A stretch of 64,000 nt of DNA from Pseudoduganella lutea (GCF_004209755.1 NZ_CP035913.1:620001-684000), one strand, 5' to 3'. Shown: positions 34,740 to 45,728, counted from the stretch's first letter. Numbers and translations are program-made. Notes: generated by a model from the letters alone, not told the origin.

Positions 34740-35323
34740 TGCTTTGCCTGCGGGAACAGCTCGTTCCAGCCTTCGTGGCCGAGGTTTTCCATTGTTTCGA
34801 TGTTTTTCTCGAAAATGGCTTCAGCTTCGGGGAAGGCTTCGACGGCGCGCTCGACGCTCTCCTCGCGCAGCAGGTGCAGCGTGGGATAGGGGGAGCGGTT
34901 CGTGTAGTTGCCGATATCGTCCCTGCCGGTATCGGCGAACTGGTAATCCGGATGGAAACTGGCGACCTGCAGCTCGCCGTCGAGCCCCATGTCCTCGAGC
35001 GCAGCGTCGGCCACGTCGAGGAACTCGTTGTACTCCTCGAAGTCATTCAATACGCGAGGGTGGATGATCATGGTCGTATCGACCTGTTCGGCCGGCGTGT
35101 CGGACAGGTATTGCAGCTCGTTCATCAGCATTTCAAGCAGCTCTTCCGGCGTGGTGGCATCCGACACAACGTACCGGATCTGCTTCTTGACGTGGACGGC
35201 CTTGGCGAACGGGCACAGGTTCAGGCCGATCACGGCCTTTTCCAGCCATTGTTCGGTCGCCGCGATCGCCCGCGCATGGTCCACGGCGCCATCGCTTCCG
35301 CTCTTGCTTACACTATTGTTCAT
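34736..35323 (-). CDS. DUF1415 domain-containing protein
   Basis: 195-aa protein of the DUF1415 family, unknown function. Hallmarks are WLEKAVIGLNLCPFAKAVH (about residues 26-44), MIIHPRVLNDFEEYNEFLD and SFHPDYQFADTGRDDIGNYT. The start at 35323 follows AGGAAG; an in-frame Met 15 codons upstream is less likely. Translationally coupled to the DUF1289 gene. Confidence 0.87.
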   Translation of the reverse strand: MNNSVSKSGSDGAVDHARAIAATEQWLEKAVIGLNLCPFAKAVHVKKQIRYVVSDATTPEELLEMLMNELQYLSDTPAEQVDTTMIIHPRVLNDFEEYNEFLDVADAALEDMGLDGELQVASFHPDYQFADTGRDDIGNYTNRSPYPTLHLLREESVERAVEAFPEAEAIFEKNIETMENLGHEGWNELFPQAKQ

Positions 35324-35583
35324 GTTCAACTTCCTGGTTCTGAAATGCTGGTCCGTCATTCTACGCATCGAATGGCATTTTCGCTATTTCCTGCCATTTT
35401 GACCCGATTTCCATGGATCTCGCATGTAATTATCTTGATTCCACAGCTCAAGTTTTTTGTAACCGAGCCGACATATTGCTTGACGGCGGCGCAGCAACAT
35501 CCTTAAACTCAGCCTTTGAATTGGTAGTCCGTCCCCGCGCCAGGCTTGCCCTGGTTAACCTGACGACAACACAATGGAGCACT

Positions 35584-36945
35584 ATGCGAATTAAGTACAT
35601 CTCCCTGCTGGCGGCACTCGCCGCGGCACCGGCGATCAGCCTGGCGGTAGAGTCCGCCGTGGCGACGGACCGAGTTTCCCTCCCGCTGATCCCGCTGTCC
35701 TCCGCCATCAAGGCACCTGCACCCAATCTCGCCACGCCCCCTGCATACGCCACCAAGACCTCCGCCGAAGATCCTTTCCGTGAAACGGACGTGTGGAACC
35801 GCATCCGCACCGGCTTTTCGATCCCCGACCTGAACAACCCGCTCGTGACGAAGCATGCCAACTGGTATGCCGACCGTCCCGACCACATGGCCCGCACGTC
35901 GGCCCGCGCTTCGCTGTACCTGTTCCATGTGGTGACGGAACTGGAAAAGCGCAACATGCCGACCGAACTGGCGCTGCTGCCTTTCATCGAATCGGCATTC
36001 AATCCGGTGGCCGTATCGAGCGCCAACGCCGGCGGCATGTGGCAGTTCATGCCCGGCACCGGCCGCGATTTCAACCTGAAGCAGAACGCCTTCAAGGATG
36101 ACCGCCGCTCCGTGCTCGCGTCCACCGATGCCGCCCTGACTTACCTGCAAAAGCTGTATGACATGTTCGGCGACTGGCAACTGGCGCTGGCGGCGTACAA
36201 CTGGGGTGAAGGTTCGGTGCAGAAGGCCATCGCGAAAAACCGCGCCGCCGGCAAGCCGACCGATTTCGACAGCCTGGCGCACCTGATGCCGGCCGAAACC
36301 CGCAATTACGTGCCGAAGCTGCAGGCGGTGAAGAACATCGTCGCCAACCCGTCCCGCTTCGGCCTGTCGCTGCCGCTGATCCGCAACGAACCCTATTTCA
36401 CGACCGTCGACAAGACCAGCGACATCGACCTGGCGATTGCCGCCCAATTGGCCGAGCTGTCGGTGGACGAATTCAAGGCACTGAACCCGCAGTTCAAGCG
36501 CCCCGTCATTACCGGCGGCGAGCAGACCCAGATCCTGCTGCCTAAGGAAAACGCGGAAAAATTCCACCTGAACCTGGCGCAGTGGGGCCAGGCGCTGTCC
36601 ACCTGGACCACGCACCGTGTCAGCAGCGCACGCGAAAGCATCGCCTCGCTGGCATCGAAGTTCCGCACCACCCCGGATGTGATCCGCAAGGCCAACAACC
36701 TGCCGTCGCGCGGCGTGCTGACGGCCGGTTCGACGATCCTGGTGCCGAAGATCTCCACCAGCACCCATATCGACATCCCCGTCGACATCGCCGACAACGC
36801 GACCGTCAACGTGGCCGACGAACCGGTGGCCAAGCGCAGCAACTATCGCAAGGCCAAGGCGTCGAACAGCAAGTCGAAATCGCCGATCAAGCTGGTCAAG
36901 GCGCGCGTCTCGCGCGACCAGGCGAGCAAGAAACGCAGGAACTGA
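35584..36945 (+). CDS. mltD: Membrane-bound lytic murein transglycosylase D-like
   Basis: 453-aa cell-wall lytic enzyme cutting glycan strands to 1,6-anhydromuropeptides. Signal peptide MRIKYISLLAALAAAPAISLA, without a lipobox Cys, so periplasmic rather than lipid-anchored. The SLT domain is at about 110-230: catalytic Glu in LLPFIESAFNPVAVSS, then ANAGGMWQFMPGTGRDF and ALAAYNWGEGSV. One clear LysM (SIASLASKFRTTPDVIRKAN) lies near 385-405, with a weaker one before it; MltD often has two or more. The last 50 residues are Lys/Arg/Ser-rich. GGAG lies six bases upstream of the ATG; the longer in-frame version has no signal peptide. Confidence 0.9.
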   Translation: MRIKYISLLAALAAAPAISLAVESAVATDRVSLPLIPLSSAIKAPAPNLATPPAYATKTSAEDPFRETDVWNRIRTGFSIPDLNNPLVTKHANWYADRPDHMARTSARASLYLFHVVTELEKRNMPTELALLPFIESAFNPVAVSSANAGGMWQFMPGTGRDFNLKQNAFKDDRRSVLASTDAALTYLQKLYDMFGDWQLALAAYNWGEGSVQKAIAKNRAAGKPTDFDSLAHLMPAETRNYVPKLQAVKNIVANPSRFGLSLPLIRNEPYFTTVDKTSDIDLAIAAQLAELSVDEFKALNPQFKRPVITGGEQTQILLPKENAEKFHLNLAQWGQALSTWTTHRVSSARESIASLASKFRTTPDVIRKANNLPSRGVLTAGSTILVPKISTSTHIDIPVDIADNATVNVADEPVAKRSNYRKAKASNSKSKSPIKLVKARVSRDQASKKRRN

Positions 36946-37217
36946 CCGGCCGGCCGATCGGCCAGCGGATCACATCTCCAGCACATCGAGGCTGCGCGGC
37001 CAATGGCCCCGCAGCCTTTGTCATTCCTGGCCGGATCATGTCCGTCATGCGCGCGGCCACCCGGCCCCGCAGGAATCGGCCAAACTTGCAGCCGCCGCCC
37101 CCAAGCCATACAATCTCGATCCTGCGGTAATGCGTACCCGTCATCGATTGGTCCGTCACCAACTAGAACAACAACTCATGCTTGCGCCAATGCGCGCAAC
37201 AGGCAATTGGAGTAATC

Positions 37218-38009
37218 ATGGCTTTCTTGCAAGGCAAAAAAATCCTCATCACCGGCCTGCTGTCCAACCGCTCGATCGCCTATGGCATCGCGCAGGCCTG
37301 CCACCGCGAAGGCGCCGAACTGGCCTTTACCTACGTTGGCGACCGCTTCAAGGACCGCATCACCGACTTCGCCGCCGAGTTCGGCAGCAAGCTGGTGTTC
37401 GATTGCGACGTGGCCAGCGATGAGCAGATCGAAGCGCTGTTCCGCGACCTGGGCCAGACCTGGGACAGCCTCGACGGGTTCGTGCACGCGATCGGCTTCG
37501 CGCCGCGCGAAGCGATTGCCGGTGAATTCCTCGATGGTTTCTCGCGTGAGAACTTCCGCGTGGCGCATGACATCTCGGCCTACAGCTTCCCGGCCATGGT
37601 GAAGGCCGCGCTGCCGATGCTGAAGGAAGGCTCGTCGGTGCTGACGCTGTCGTACCTGGGTGCCATGCGCGCGATTCCCTACTACAACACGATGGGCCTG
37701 GCCAAGGCCTCGCTGGAGGCATCGGTGCGCTACCTGGCCGAGAACCTGGGCCAGAAAGGCATCCGCTCGAACGGCATCTCGGCCGGCCCGATCAAGACGC
37801 TGGCCGCCTCGGGCATCAAGGATTTCTCGAAACTGCTGGGCTTTGCCGCCAGCCACGCGCCACTGCGCCGCAACGTGACGATCGAGGAAGTGGGCAACAC
37901 GGCCGCATTCCTGCTGTCGCCGCTGTCCTCCGGCATCACCGGTGACATCATCTACGTCGACGGCGGCTTCTCGCATGTGATGGGCCTGAACGCCAGCGAT
38001 TATCAATAA
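37218..38009 (+). CDS. fabI: Enoyl-[acyl-carrier-protein] reductase [NADH] FabI
   Basis: 263-aa SDR-type enzyme for the last step of fatty acid elongation. [15 protein letters not shown] cofactor loop, [15 protein letters not shown], and the FabI Tyr-x6-Tyr-x-x-Met-x3-Lys signature in [23 protein letters not shown] seven bases upstream fixes the start at MAFLQGKK. Stands alone between mltD and the helicase gene. Confidence 0.96.
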   Translation: MAFLQGKKILITGLLSNRSIAYGIAQACHREGAELAFTYVGDRFKDRITDFAAEFGSKLVFDCDVASDEQIEALFRDLGQTWDSLDGFVHAIGFAPREAIAGEFLDGFSRENFRVAHDISAYSFPAMVKAALPMLKEGSSVLTLSYLGAMRAIPYYNTMGLAKASLEASVRYLAENLGQKGIRSNGISAGPIKTLAASGIKDFSKLLGFAASHAPLRRNVTIEEVGNTAAFLLSPLSSGITGDIIYVDGGFSHVMGLNASDYQ

Positions 38010-38067
38010 TTGCAGTCGATCGTCCCGACGGCGCTCCCGCAACGCGGGCGCCGGCATCCGCGCCCGG

Positions 38068-38094
38068 CCTGCACGGTTTAGAAAACCGTGCAGG
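38068..38094. terminator. Strong hairpin after fabI
   Basis: CCTGCACGGTTT (38068-38079) pairs perfectly with AAACCGTGCAGG (38083-38094), loop AGA. It lies 58 bp after the fabI stop. No T-run follows, so it may stabilise the 3' end rather than stop transcription on its own. Confidence 0.65.
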
Positions 38095-38436
38095 AATGAA
38101 TCAAATCGGGTATGATGTCCTTTGTGCGTTGCAACAGACGGCGCACAAAGAAGAAGAATATAAGATTTATTCAGCTATTTAATCAGCTTCGCAAGCCTTC
38201 GCGCATCCCGGTTTCTTTGCTCGCGCTGTGTTCGATACAGCCAATGCTTATGTCCGGATGGCGCTTATAAAAAGCCCCCCGCCCCAGTGTGTCGCCGCAA
38301 ATCATCGCTGCATGACACCGTCCCGGCGCAAAGCTTTTGTGCCGAAATTTCTATTCATGTTGTATAGAGTCATTTCGTTCGGTTGGCGTAGCTATGTTGC
38401 GTTCTGCAGGAACGCGCAATTTTACGAAAGATATAC
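38095..38436 (+). promoter_or_regulatory. Promoter region and long structured 5' leader of the RNA helicase gene
   Basis: 342 bp without a convincing gene. A TATGAT (38111-38116) could be a -10. It is followed at once by a perfect hairpin, TTTGTGCG (38121-38128) with CGCACAAA (38142-38149), then AT-rich sequence. Close to the ATG is a second hairpin GCGTTC (38399-38404) with GAACGC (38410-38415). Long leaders are common in cold-inducible helicase mRNAs. A 70-codon ORF (38228-38440) overlaps the helicase start by 4 bp but looks unlike a protein. Confidence 0.45.
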
Positions 38437-39963
38437 ATGAGTTTTGAAGCACTAGGTCTCCACGCATCCATCCTGAAAGCCCTGACCGATTCCGGCTACA
38501 CCACGCCGACGCCAGTCCAGGAGCAAGCTTTGCCTGCCGCAATGGCCGGGAAGGATCTGCTGGTTTCCTCGCAAACGGGCTCCGGCAAGACCGCGGCCTT
38601 CATGCTGCCGTCGCTGCATCGCCTGGCCGAACTGTCGCCAGCGGAGTCGGCCGGCCGCACGCCGAACCAGGAAAAGCAAGCCGCCCAGGCACGCGGCGAG
38701 CGCCCGCGTTTCAAGGCAGCCCAGCCGAAGATGCTGGTACTGACCCCGACCCGCGAACTGGCTTTGCAGGTCACCACGAACACCGATAAATATGCCGTCA
38801 ACCTGCGTCGCCTGAAAGCCGTGGCGATCCTGGGCGGCATGCCTTATCCGAAACAGATGCAACTGCTGTCGCGCAATCCTGAGATCATCGTGGCCACGCC
38901 GGGCCGCCTGATTGACCACATGGAATCGGGCAAGATCGACTTCTCCCAGCTGGAAATCCTGGTGCTGGACGAAGCCGACCGCATGCTGGACATGGGCTTC
39001 ATCGACGACATCGAAAAGATCGTCGCCGCCACGCCGGCAACGCGCCAGACGATGCTGTTCTCGGCCACGCTGGAAGGCACCGTCGGCAACATGGCGCGCC
39101 GCATCACGAAGGATCCGATGACGATCCAGATCATGCAGGCCGCCAACAAGCACGAAAACATCACGCAACGCGTGCACTTCGTGGACGACCTGTCGCACAA
39201 GAACCGCCTGCTCGATCACCTGCTGCGCGATGAATCGCTGGACCAGGCCGTGGTGTTCACGGCCACCAAGCGCGATGCCGACACGATCGCCGACCGCCTG
39301 AACATCGCCGGTTTCTCGGCCGCCGCACTGCATGGCGACATGCACCAGGGCGCCCGCAACCGCACGCTGGACAGCATGCGTCGCGGTACCGTCAAGGTGC
39401 TGGTGGCAACCGACGTGGCCGCGCGCGGCATCGACGTGCCGACGATCACGCACGTGTTCAACTACGACCTGCCGAAGTTCGCCGAAGACTATGTGCACCG
39501 TATCGGCCGCACGGGCCGCGCCGGTCGCAACGGCCTGGCGATCTCGCTGGTGAACCACTCTGAAAACATGAACGTGCGCCGCATCGAACGCTTCACCAAG
39601 CAATCGATCCCGGTCAACGTGGTCGAAGGTCTCGAGCCGAAGAAATCGGCGGCGCCACGCTCCGCCGCTCGTCCGGGCTGGAAGCCGGGCGAAGGCCGCA
39701 AGCCGGGCCAGCGCACCTTCACCCCGCGCGATGGCGCACCGCGTGACGGTGGTTTTGCCCGCGACAGCAGCCACTACCGTAGCGAAGGCACCCCGTTCCG
39801 CGCCGAAGGCCGTCCGGAAGGCGGCTTCCGCAAGGAAGGCGCACCGCGTCCTGAAGGCGGCTTCCGCCGTGAAGGCGCGCCGGCCCGCAAGGAAGGCGGC
39901 GGTTTCCGTCGCGACAGCGCACCGCGTTCCGACGCACCGCGCCGTCCGTGGGGCGAGCGCTGA
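38437..39963 (+). CDS. rhlE: DEAD-box ATP-dependent RNA helicase, RhlE type
   Basis: 508-aa RNA helicase. The core holds all motifs: SSQTGSGKTAAF (I), PTRELALQV (Ia), TPGRLIDH (Ib), DEADRMLDMGF (II), SATLEG (III), ATDVAARGID (V) and HRIGRTGRAGRNG (VI). The C-terminal 125 residues are basic, Gly/Arg-rich and repetitive (EGRPEGGFRKEGAPRPEGGF), an RNA-binding tail. An insert between motifs I and Ia (SAGRTPNQEKQAAQARGERP-like) is typical of betaproteobacterial RhlE. Likely role in ribosome assembly or RNA turnover, probably in the cold. Confidence 0.93.
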   Translation: MSFEALGLHASILKALTDSGYTTPTPVQEQALPAAMAGKDLLVSSQTGSGKTAAFMLPSLHRLAELSPAESAGRTPNQEKQAAQARGERPRFKAAQPKMLVLTPTRELALQVTTNTDKYAVNLRRLKAVAILGGMPYPKQMQLLSRNPEIIVATPGRLIDHMESGKIDFSQLEILVLDEADRMLDMGFIDDIEKIVAATPATRQTMLFSATLEGTVGNMARRITKDPMTIQIMQAANKHENITQRVHFVDDLSHKNRLLDHLLRDESLDQAVVFTATKRDADTIADRLNIAGFSAAALHGDMHQGARNRTLDSMRRGTVKVLVATDVAARGIDVPTITHVFNYDLPKFAEDYVHRIGRTGRAGRNGLAISLVNHSENMNVRRIERFTKQSIPVNVVEGLEPKKSAAPRSAARPGWKPGEGRKPGQRTFTPRDGAPRDGGFARDSSHYRSEGTPFRAEGRPEGGFRKEGAPRPEGGFRREGAPARKEGGGFRRDSAPRSDAPRRPWGER

Positions 39964-39990
39964 TCGCCAGCGTAGCGTGCAATAAATAAA

Positions 39991-40019
39991 AGCCGCCGGG
40001 TTCGCCCGGCGGCTTTTTT
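39991..40019 (+). terminator. Rho-independent terminator of the helicase gene
   Basis: AGCCGCCGGG (39991-40000), UUCG-type tetraloop TTCG, CCCGGCGGCT (40005-40014) and then a run of T to 40019. The stem is preceded by AAAA that can pair with the T-run, so it could also work on the minus strand. Confidence 0.92.
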
Positions 40020-40109
40020 CATGGGGCTGTCGTACGCCAGCGCGTCCTGCCGAGCGCACATGTACGCTGCCGTACAGAACGACGACCAGTGCGGCGTCAC
40101 ACTGGGGTC

Positions 40110-41099
40110 ATGAAAAAATTACTGCTTACCCTGCTCGTCGCTGCGCCGCTGGCGCATGCGCAAACCACGCCGGCCAGCAAGCCGGCACCGCCCGCACAAC
40201 CGGCCCAGGCCGCGCAACCGGGCCAGGTGCCTGCGCCCCAGGCCCCGATCACCCCGGATGCCGTGCCAGCCGACCTGCGCGCCCAGGTCCTGCTCGACCG
40301 TGCCCACTTCTCGCCCGGCGAGATCGACGGCAAGGTGGGCAGCAATATGCGCCAAGCGATCGCCGGCTTCCAGAAGGCACGGGGCCTGCAAGTGACCGGC
40401 ACGATGGACCAGGCCACCTGGAATGCGCTGGAAGACCGCCAGCCCATCCTTGGCTCCTACACGATCACCGATGTCGACGTGCAAGGCCCGTACGGCCCCG
40501 TGCCGGAATCGATGGGCGACAAGGCAAAGCTGGCGTCGCTGCATTACGAAACCATCGAGGAGGCATTGGGCGAACGCTTCCACGCCAGCCCGGAACTGCT
40601 CAAGCAGATGAACCCCGGCAAGAATTTCATGCGGGCGGGTGAAACGATCCTGGTACCGAACACGGGTGCGACAGGGCCGCTGCCGGCGGCCGCGAAACTC
40701 GTCGTCGACGACTCGGACCGCACGCTGTCGCTGCTGGACGAAAGCGGCAAGGTCATTGCCCAGTTCCCTGCCAGCACGGGCAGCGAACACGATCCGCTGC
40801 CGGTCGGCACGTGGAAGATCAACGGCGTGGGCCGCAATCCCGACTACCGCTACAACCCGAAACTGTTCTGGGATGCCAAGCCCGGCGAGGGCAAGGCCAT
40901 GATCAAGCCCGGCCCGAACAACCCGGTGGGTGTGGTGTGGATCGACCTGTCGAAGGAACACTACGGCATTCACGGCACGCCCGTGCCGTCCAAGATCGGC
41001 AAGACGGAGTCGCACGGCTGCATCCGCCTGACGAACTGGGACGCCGCCAAGGTGGCCAATGTGGTCACGCCGGGCTTCGAGGTCATCCTGCAAGATTAA
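40110..41099 (+). CDS. L,D-transpeptidase with peptidoglycan-binding domain
   Basis: 329-aa periplasmic enzyme. Signal peptide [17 protein letters not shown] and a Pro/Ala/Gln-rich linker are followed by a PG_binding_1 domain ([20 protein letters not shown]). Next is a LysM-like part ([20 protein letters not shown]), then the YkuD catalytic domain with the HGTP and [12 protein letters not shown] signature (catalytic Cys). It forms 3-3 cross-links or attaches proteins to the wall. Start at 40110; an earlier Met seven codons upstream would spoil the signal peptide. Followed 18 bp later by an M23 peptidase gene, probably one operon. Confidence 0.92.
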   Translation: MKKLLLTLLVAAPLAHAQTTPASKPAPPAQPAQAAQPGQVPAPQAPITPDAVPADLRAQVLLDRAHFSPGEIDGKVGSNMRQAIAGFQKARGLQVTGTMDQATWNALEDRQPILGSYTITDVDVQGPYGPVPESMGDKAKLASLHYETIEEALGERFHASPELLKQMNPGKNFMRAGETILVPNTGATGPLPAAAKLVVDDSDRTLSLLDESGKVIAQFPASTGSEHDPLPVGTWKINGVGRNPDYRYNPKLFWDAKPGEGKAMIKPGPNNPVGVVWIDLSKEHYGIHGTPVPSKIGKTESHGCIRLTNWDAAKVANVVTPGFEVILQD

Positions 41100-41117
41100 A
41101 ACAGACGGAGGCGCATC

Positions 41118-41834
41118 ATGAAATGGCTGCTGACATTGTTGCTGGGCGCCGTGCTGGGCGTGGTGGGAGCGGTGCTGTGGCTGGGGCGCGATGTGCCAGC
41201 GACCGTCCCTGCGGACACCGCCGTGACACCCGCGGCGACACCGGCCCCGGCACCTGCCACTCCGGCCCCCGCGCCTGCGCCTGCCCCGGCACCGGCAGCG
41301 GGCGTTCCCCTGCCCGCCAAGGACTTGCCGGAAGTACAGGCACCCGCACCGGTCAACCCTGCGGCCACCACGTTCGACCTCGACGTCAAGCCATCGACGG
41401 GCCCGTTGCTGCTGCCGGTCGCCGGCGTCAGTCCCCGTGAACTGGCGGACACGTTCAACCAGCCGCGCGGCACGGAGCGGCAGCACCAGGCGCTGGACAT
41501 TCCGGCGCCAAAAGGCACGCCGGTGCTGGCGGTTGCCGACGGCAAGATCGCCAAGCTGTTCACGAGCAAACCGGGTGGCCTGACCGTCTACCAGTTCGAT
41601 CCATCGGAAAAATACGCGTACTACTACGCTCACCTGGACAGCTATGCGCCAGAGCTGAAGGAAGGTAATACCATCCGGCGCGGCCAGATGATCGGCTACG
41701 TGGGCGTGACGGGCAACTCCGACCCGAATGCGCCGCATCTGCACTTTGCGATCTTTGAACTGGGTGCGGACAAGAAATGGTGGGAAGGCACGCCGGTGAA
41801 TCCCTATCCTTACCTCGCCGGCACCGCCAAATAA
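41118..41834 (+). CDS. M23-family metallopeptidase (LytM-type), membrane-anchored
   Basis: 238-aa envelope protein. N-terminal signal anchor (MKWLLTLLLGAVLGVVGAVL), then an Ala/Pro repeat linker to about residue 75, then the M23 domain. Zinc ligands are seen in RQHQALDIPAPKGTPV (H-x3-D) and PHLHFAIFEL (HxH), with AHLDSYAPELKEGN between them. All ligands are present, so an active peptidoglycan endopeptidase is likely. Clustered with the L,D-transpeptidase gene. Confidence 0.9.
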   Translation: MKWLLTLLLGAVLGVVGAVLWLGRDVPATVPADTAVTPAATPAPAPATPAPAPAPAPAPAAGVPLPAKDLPEVQAPAPVNPAATTFDLDVKPSTGPLLLPVAGVSPRELADTFNQPRGTERQHQALDIPAPKGTPVLAVADGKIAKLFTSKPGGLTVYQFDPSEKYAYYYAHLDSYAPELKEGNTIRRGQMIGYVGVTGNSDPNAPHLHFAIFELGADKKWWEGTPVNPYPYLAGTAK

Positions 41835-41847
41835 ACCAGGCAGGCGC

Positions 41848-41896
41848 ACCGGTGCCAGGCACGTTCCCCACGAACGGGAACGTGCCTGGCACCGGT
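41848..41896. repeat. Extragenic palindrome with 21-bp perfect stem, GGTGCCAGGCAC variant
   Basis: Arms of 21 bp (41848-41868 and 41876-41896), starting ACCGGTGCCAGGCACG, with a 7-nt loop CACGAAC. Begins 13 bp after the M23 gene stop and lies between convergent genes. Same CCGGTG..CACCGG frame as the other repeats in this window but with a different stem sequence. Confidence 0.88.
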
Positions 41897-41939
41897 TCTT
41901 ACGTCAGTAGCGGGTAGCGCTGTCCAGCGCCACCAGTGC

Positions 41940-42476
41940 TTACCAGTGTCTGACCCGCCCCGTATCCATGTGCACGAACTGCGAGTCGTGGTAATACCCG
42001 ACCCCACCGGATTTCAACGCCAGTGCCGCCTTGTGCACGTGCTTCAAATCCTTGCCCGGAATGCGCAGGTCGATCGCCTTGCCTTCCAGGTGCATGCTGT
42101 GCCGGGCGACGCCGCCGCTGGCGGCAGCCAGCTTCGCATTGGTTTCCGGCGAGCGGTAGCCGGAAATGATGTGCACCACGTTATTGCTGCCGAATTGCGT
42201 GGCGACCTTATCCACCAGCAGCAACAATGCCGGGTCGATCGTGGCAATCGTATTGCTGCGGTGATCGCGCAACAGTTTGTTGATGTCCTGCAGCGCTTCA
42301 GGAATGAACTGCCCTTCCGCCCAGAACACGCTCTTGAGCGACTCGCCCGTGTGCGTGTTATGGAAGCGCAGGATGCGTTCATGCGGAGCGGCCACGGCCG
42401 CACGGGCCAGCGCGGGCATGCTCAATGCGGACGCGACGGCTACCGATTTCTTGAGGAATGATCTGCGTTGGTTCAT
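41940..42476 (-). CDS. DUF882 / YcbK-like M15 peptidase family protein
   Basis: 178-aa protein with a twin-arginine type leader (NQRRSFLKKSVAVASALSM). The rest is the DUF882/peptidase M15 fold: HIISGYRSPETNAKL, then zinc-site segments SMHLEGKAIDLRI (H..D) and SQFVHMDTG (HxD). Homologues such as MepK cleave peptidoglycan cross-links. Full set of ligands visible, so probably an active endopeptidase. Third cell-wall gene in a row, though on the opposite strand. Confidence 0.88.
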   Translation of the reverse strand: MNQRRSFLKKSVAVASALSMPALARAAVAAPHERILRFHNTHTGESLKSVFWAEGQFIPEALQDINKLLRDHRSNTIATIDPALLLLVDKVATQFGSNNVVHIISGYRSPETNAKLAAASGGVARHSMHLEGKAIDLRIPGKDLKHVHKAALALKSGGVGYYHDSQFVHMDTGRVRHW

Positions 42477-42545
42477 CCCTGAATGATACTCCTGTTTGCC
42501 GCGGCTGGCTGCGCAGCGATTTCTATGGCGCGTTGCAACTTCTTA

Positions 42546-42573
42546 AAATATACTTGAGGACTCAAGTATATTT
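42546..42573. promoter_or_regulatory. 28-bp palindromic operator before the MarR gene
   Basis: AAATATACTTGAG (42546-42558) and CTCAAGTATATTT (42561-42573) are perfect inverted repeats around GA. The site ends 12 bp before the marR ATG, overlapping the ribosome-site region, as expected of an autorepressor operator. Confidence 0.8.
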
Positions 42574-42585
42574 CAAGGATCGATT

Positions 42586-43041
42586 ATGGATAACCATTCC
42601 GATAACGACCGCGGCGCCGCGGCCCTCGACTTCTGCCTGCGCCTTGCCAGGGCCCAGGCCACGGTCGTGCGCCGCCTGGACGCCGTGCTGGGCGGGCATC
42701 ACGGCCTCTCGTTCAGCGACTTCATGCTGCTGCACCACCTGTCGAAAGCCCCTGGTGGGCGGCTGCGCCGCGTCGACCTGGCCGAACGCCAGGGGCTCAC
42801 GGCATCCGGCGTGACCCGCACCCTGCTGCCGATGGAAAAAACGGGCCTAGTGGCCCGCATGGCGGACGAGCGCGACGCCCGCGTAGGTTTCGCGGCCATC
42901 ACGCCGGCCGGCCACAACCTGCTCGACAACGCGCTGCTCACGGCCCGTGAAACCTGCGCCGAACTGCTCAGGCACGCCCCCCAGGAACAGCTCGACGCGC
43001 TGGCGGCGGTGCTCGGCAACATCCTCGGGCCCGGCGCGTGA
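42586..43041 (+). CDS. MarR-family transcriptional regulator
   Basis: 151-aa winged-helix regulator. The DNA-binding part is about residues 45-100 (RVDLAERQGLTASGVTRTLL, then EKTGLVARMADERDARVGFA). AAGGA precedes the ATG and a perfect 28-bp palindrome lies directly upstream, so autoregulation is likely. No obvious target gene is next to it; the next gene, a LysR regulator, lies 94 bp downstream on the same strand. Confidence 0.92.
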   Translation: MDNHSDNDRGAAALDFCLRLARAQATVVRRLDAVLGGHHGLSFSDFMLLHHLSKAPGGRLRRVDLAERQGLTASGVTRTLLPMEKTGLVARMADERDARVGFAAITPAGHNLLDNALLTARETCAELLRHAPQEQLDALAAVLGNILGPGA

Positions 43042-43135
43042 CATGCCGACGCCGCTTGGCGGTCCAGGCCGCCGCATACGATCACGGTCACACCGGTCGT
43101 TAGAATAGCGGCTCGTCGCTACTACGGAAAACACG

Positions 43136-44095
43136 ATGGAAACCAAATGGCTCGAAGATTTCATCTCCCTGGTCGAGACCAGCAACTTCAGCCGCTCGGC
43201 GCAGTTGCGCCACGTGACGCAGCCGGCGTTCTCGCGCCGCATCCAGTCGCTGGAAAACTGGCTCGGCACCGACCTGATCGACCGCACCACGTTCCCCACG
43301 CGGCTCACGCCGGCCGGCCACGTGTTTTACGAGCAGGCGCTGGAGATGCTGGGCCAGATCAACGGCGTGCGCGAGCTGCTGCGCCACAAGCGCGTGGCCG
43401 CGCAGACGACGATCGACCTGGCCGTGCCGCACACGCTGTCGCTGACATTCGTGCCCAAGTGGATCACGAAGCTCGAGGATGATTTCGGCCCCATCCACAG
43501 CAGGCTGATGGCGCTGAACGTGCACGACGCCGTGCTGCAACTGGTCGAGGGCGGCTGCGACCTGCTGCTGTGCTACCACCATCCGCGCCAGCCGGTGCAG
43601 CTCGATCCGGGCCGCTATGACATGCTGGTGATGGGCCGCGAAGCGCTGCGCGCCTATGCGCGCAGCGACAAGGCCAGGCAGCCGCTATTCACGCTGCCCG
43701 GCCGCAAGGCGGCGCCGCTGCCCTTCCTGTCCTACACGACAAACGCCTACCTGGGCCGCATGGTCGACCTGATCCTCGCCGATGCGAAACCTGCCCTGCA
43801 CCTGGACAAGCGCTACGAAACCGACATGGCCGAAGGCCTGAAGATGATGGCGCTGGAAGGCCGCGGCATTGCATTCCTCCCCGAATCGGCCGTCACGCGC
43901 GAAGTGAAGCAGAAGCTGCTGGCGCCCGCCGATGAGCGGGGCAGCTGGGAAATCGAGATGGAAATCCGCCTGTACCGCGAGCGCCCCTCCCCGGCCCGCC
44001 CGGGCAAGCCGCTCGTGGCCGAGTTGTGGGATTTCCTCGAAGAGCAGCTGCAGCCGGCCAGGGCGAAACGCCGCATGACCGTGTCGGAGCGCTGA
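43136..44095 (+). CDS. LysR-family regulator, HypT/YjiE-like
   Basis: 319-aa LysR regulator. N-terminal [20 protein letters not shown] and [20 protein letters not shown] resemble the HypT (hypochlorite-responsive) branch, as does the [15 protein letters not shown] stretch; this subfamily call is tentative. It is followed 164 bp later by glutamate dehydrogenase on the same strand, which it might influence. Confidence 0.88.
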   Translation: METKWLEDFISLVETSNFSRSAQLRHVTQPAFSRRIQSLENWLGTDLIDRTTFPTRLTPAGHVFYEQALEMLGQINGVRELLRHKRVAAQTTIDLAVPHTLSLTFVPKWITKLEDDFGPIHSRLMALNVHDAVLQLVEGGCDLLLCYHHPRQPVQLDPGRYDMLVMGREALRAYARSDKARQPLFTLPGRKAAPLPFLSYTTNAYLGRMVDLILADAKPALHLDKRYETDMAEGLKMMALEGRGIAFLPESAVTREVKQKLLAPADERGSWEIEMEIRLYRERPSPARPGKPLVAELWDFLEEQLQPARAKRRMTVSER

Positions 44096-44259
44096 CGCCG
44101 CCGCGTGCCGGGATTCACGCAAATCACACGTTATGCATTTTTTGCATGGCCGGATGCGCAAGCGGCATTGGCCGGAAAATCGCCGTGCATCCTATGATTC
44201 ATCTCGCTGGCAAGAGCCACTGCCCAATCACAAAACAAGCGAGAGACAGGAGTCATACC

Positions 44260-45555
<1,296 letters not shown>

Positions 45556-45595
45556 AGAGTCCCGACCATTCCGCCGGAGAAGCGGAGGAGACATG

Positions 45596-45626
45596 AAGGC
45601 GCTGCCGCGAGGCAGCGCCTTTTTTT
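45596..45626 (+). terminator. Rho-independent terminator of gdhA
   Basis: AAGGCGCTGCC (45596-45606), loop GCGA, GGCAGCGCCTT (45611-45621) and T-run to 45626. Confidence 0.93.
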
Positions 45627-45728
45627 GCAGGGGGCCGGCGTTATTCGCCGCATTGTTTGGTGGCTCACAGACAACAAGTTACAAGCGCACGAGAATCGTC
45701 TGGTCCATATCAATGCCAAGGAGCAGCC

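Noticed and set aside
38228..38440. 70-codon plus-strand ORF overlapping the helicase start by 4 bp
   Set aside because: ATGA overlap is tempting, but the sequence is Cys/Arg/Pro-mixed with no family likeness, no ribosome site and sits in a structured leader; kept as leader.
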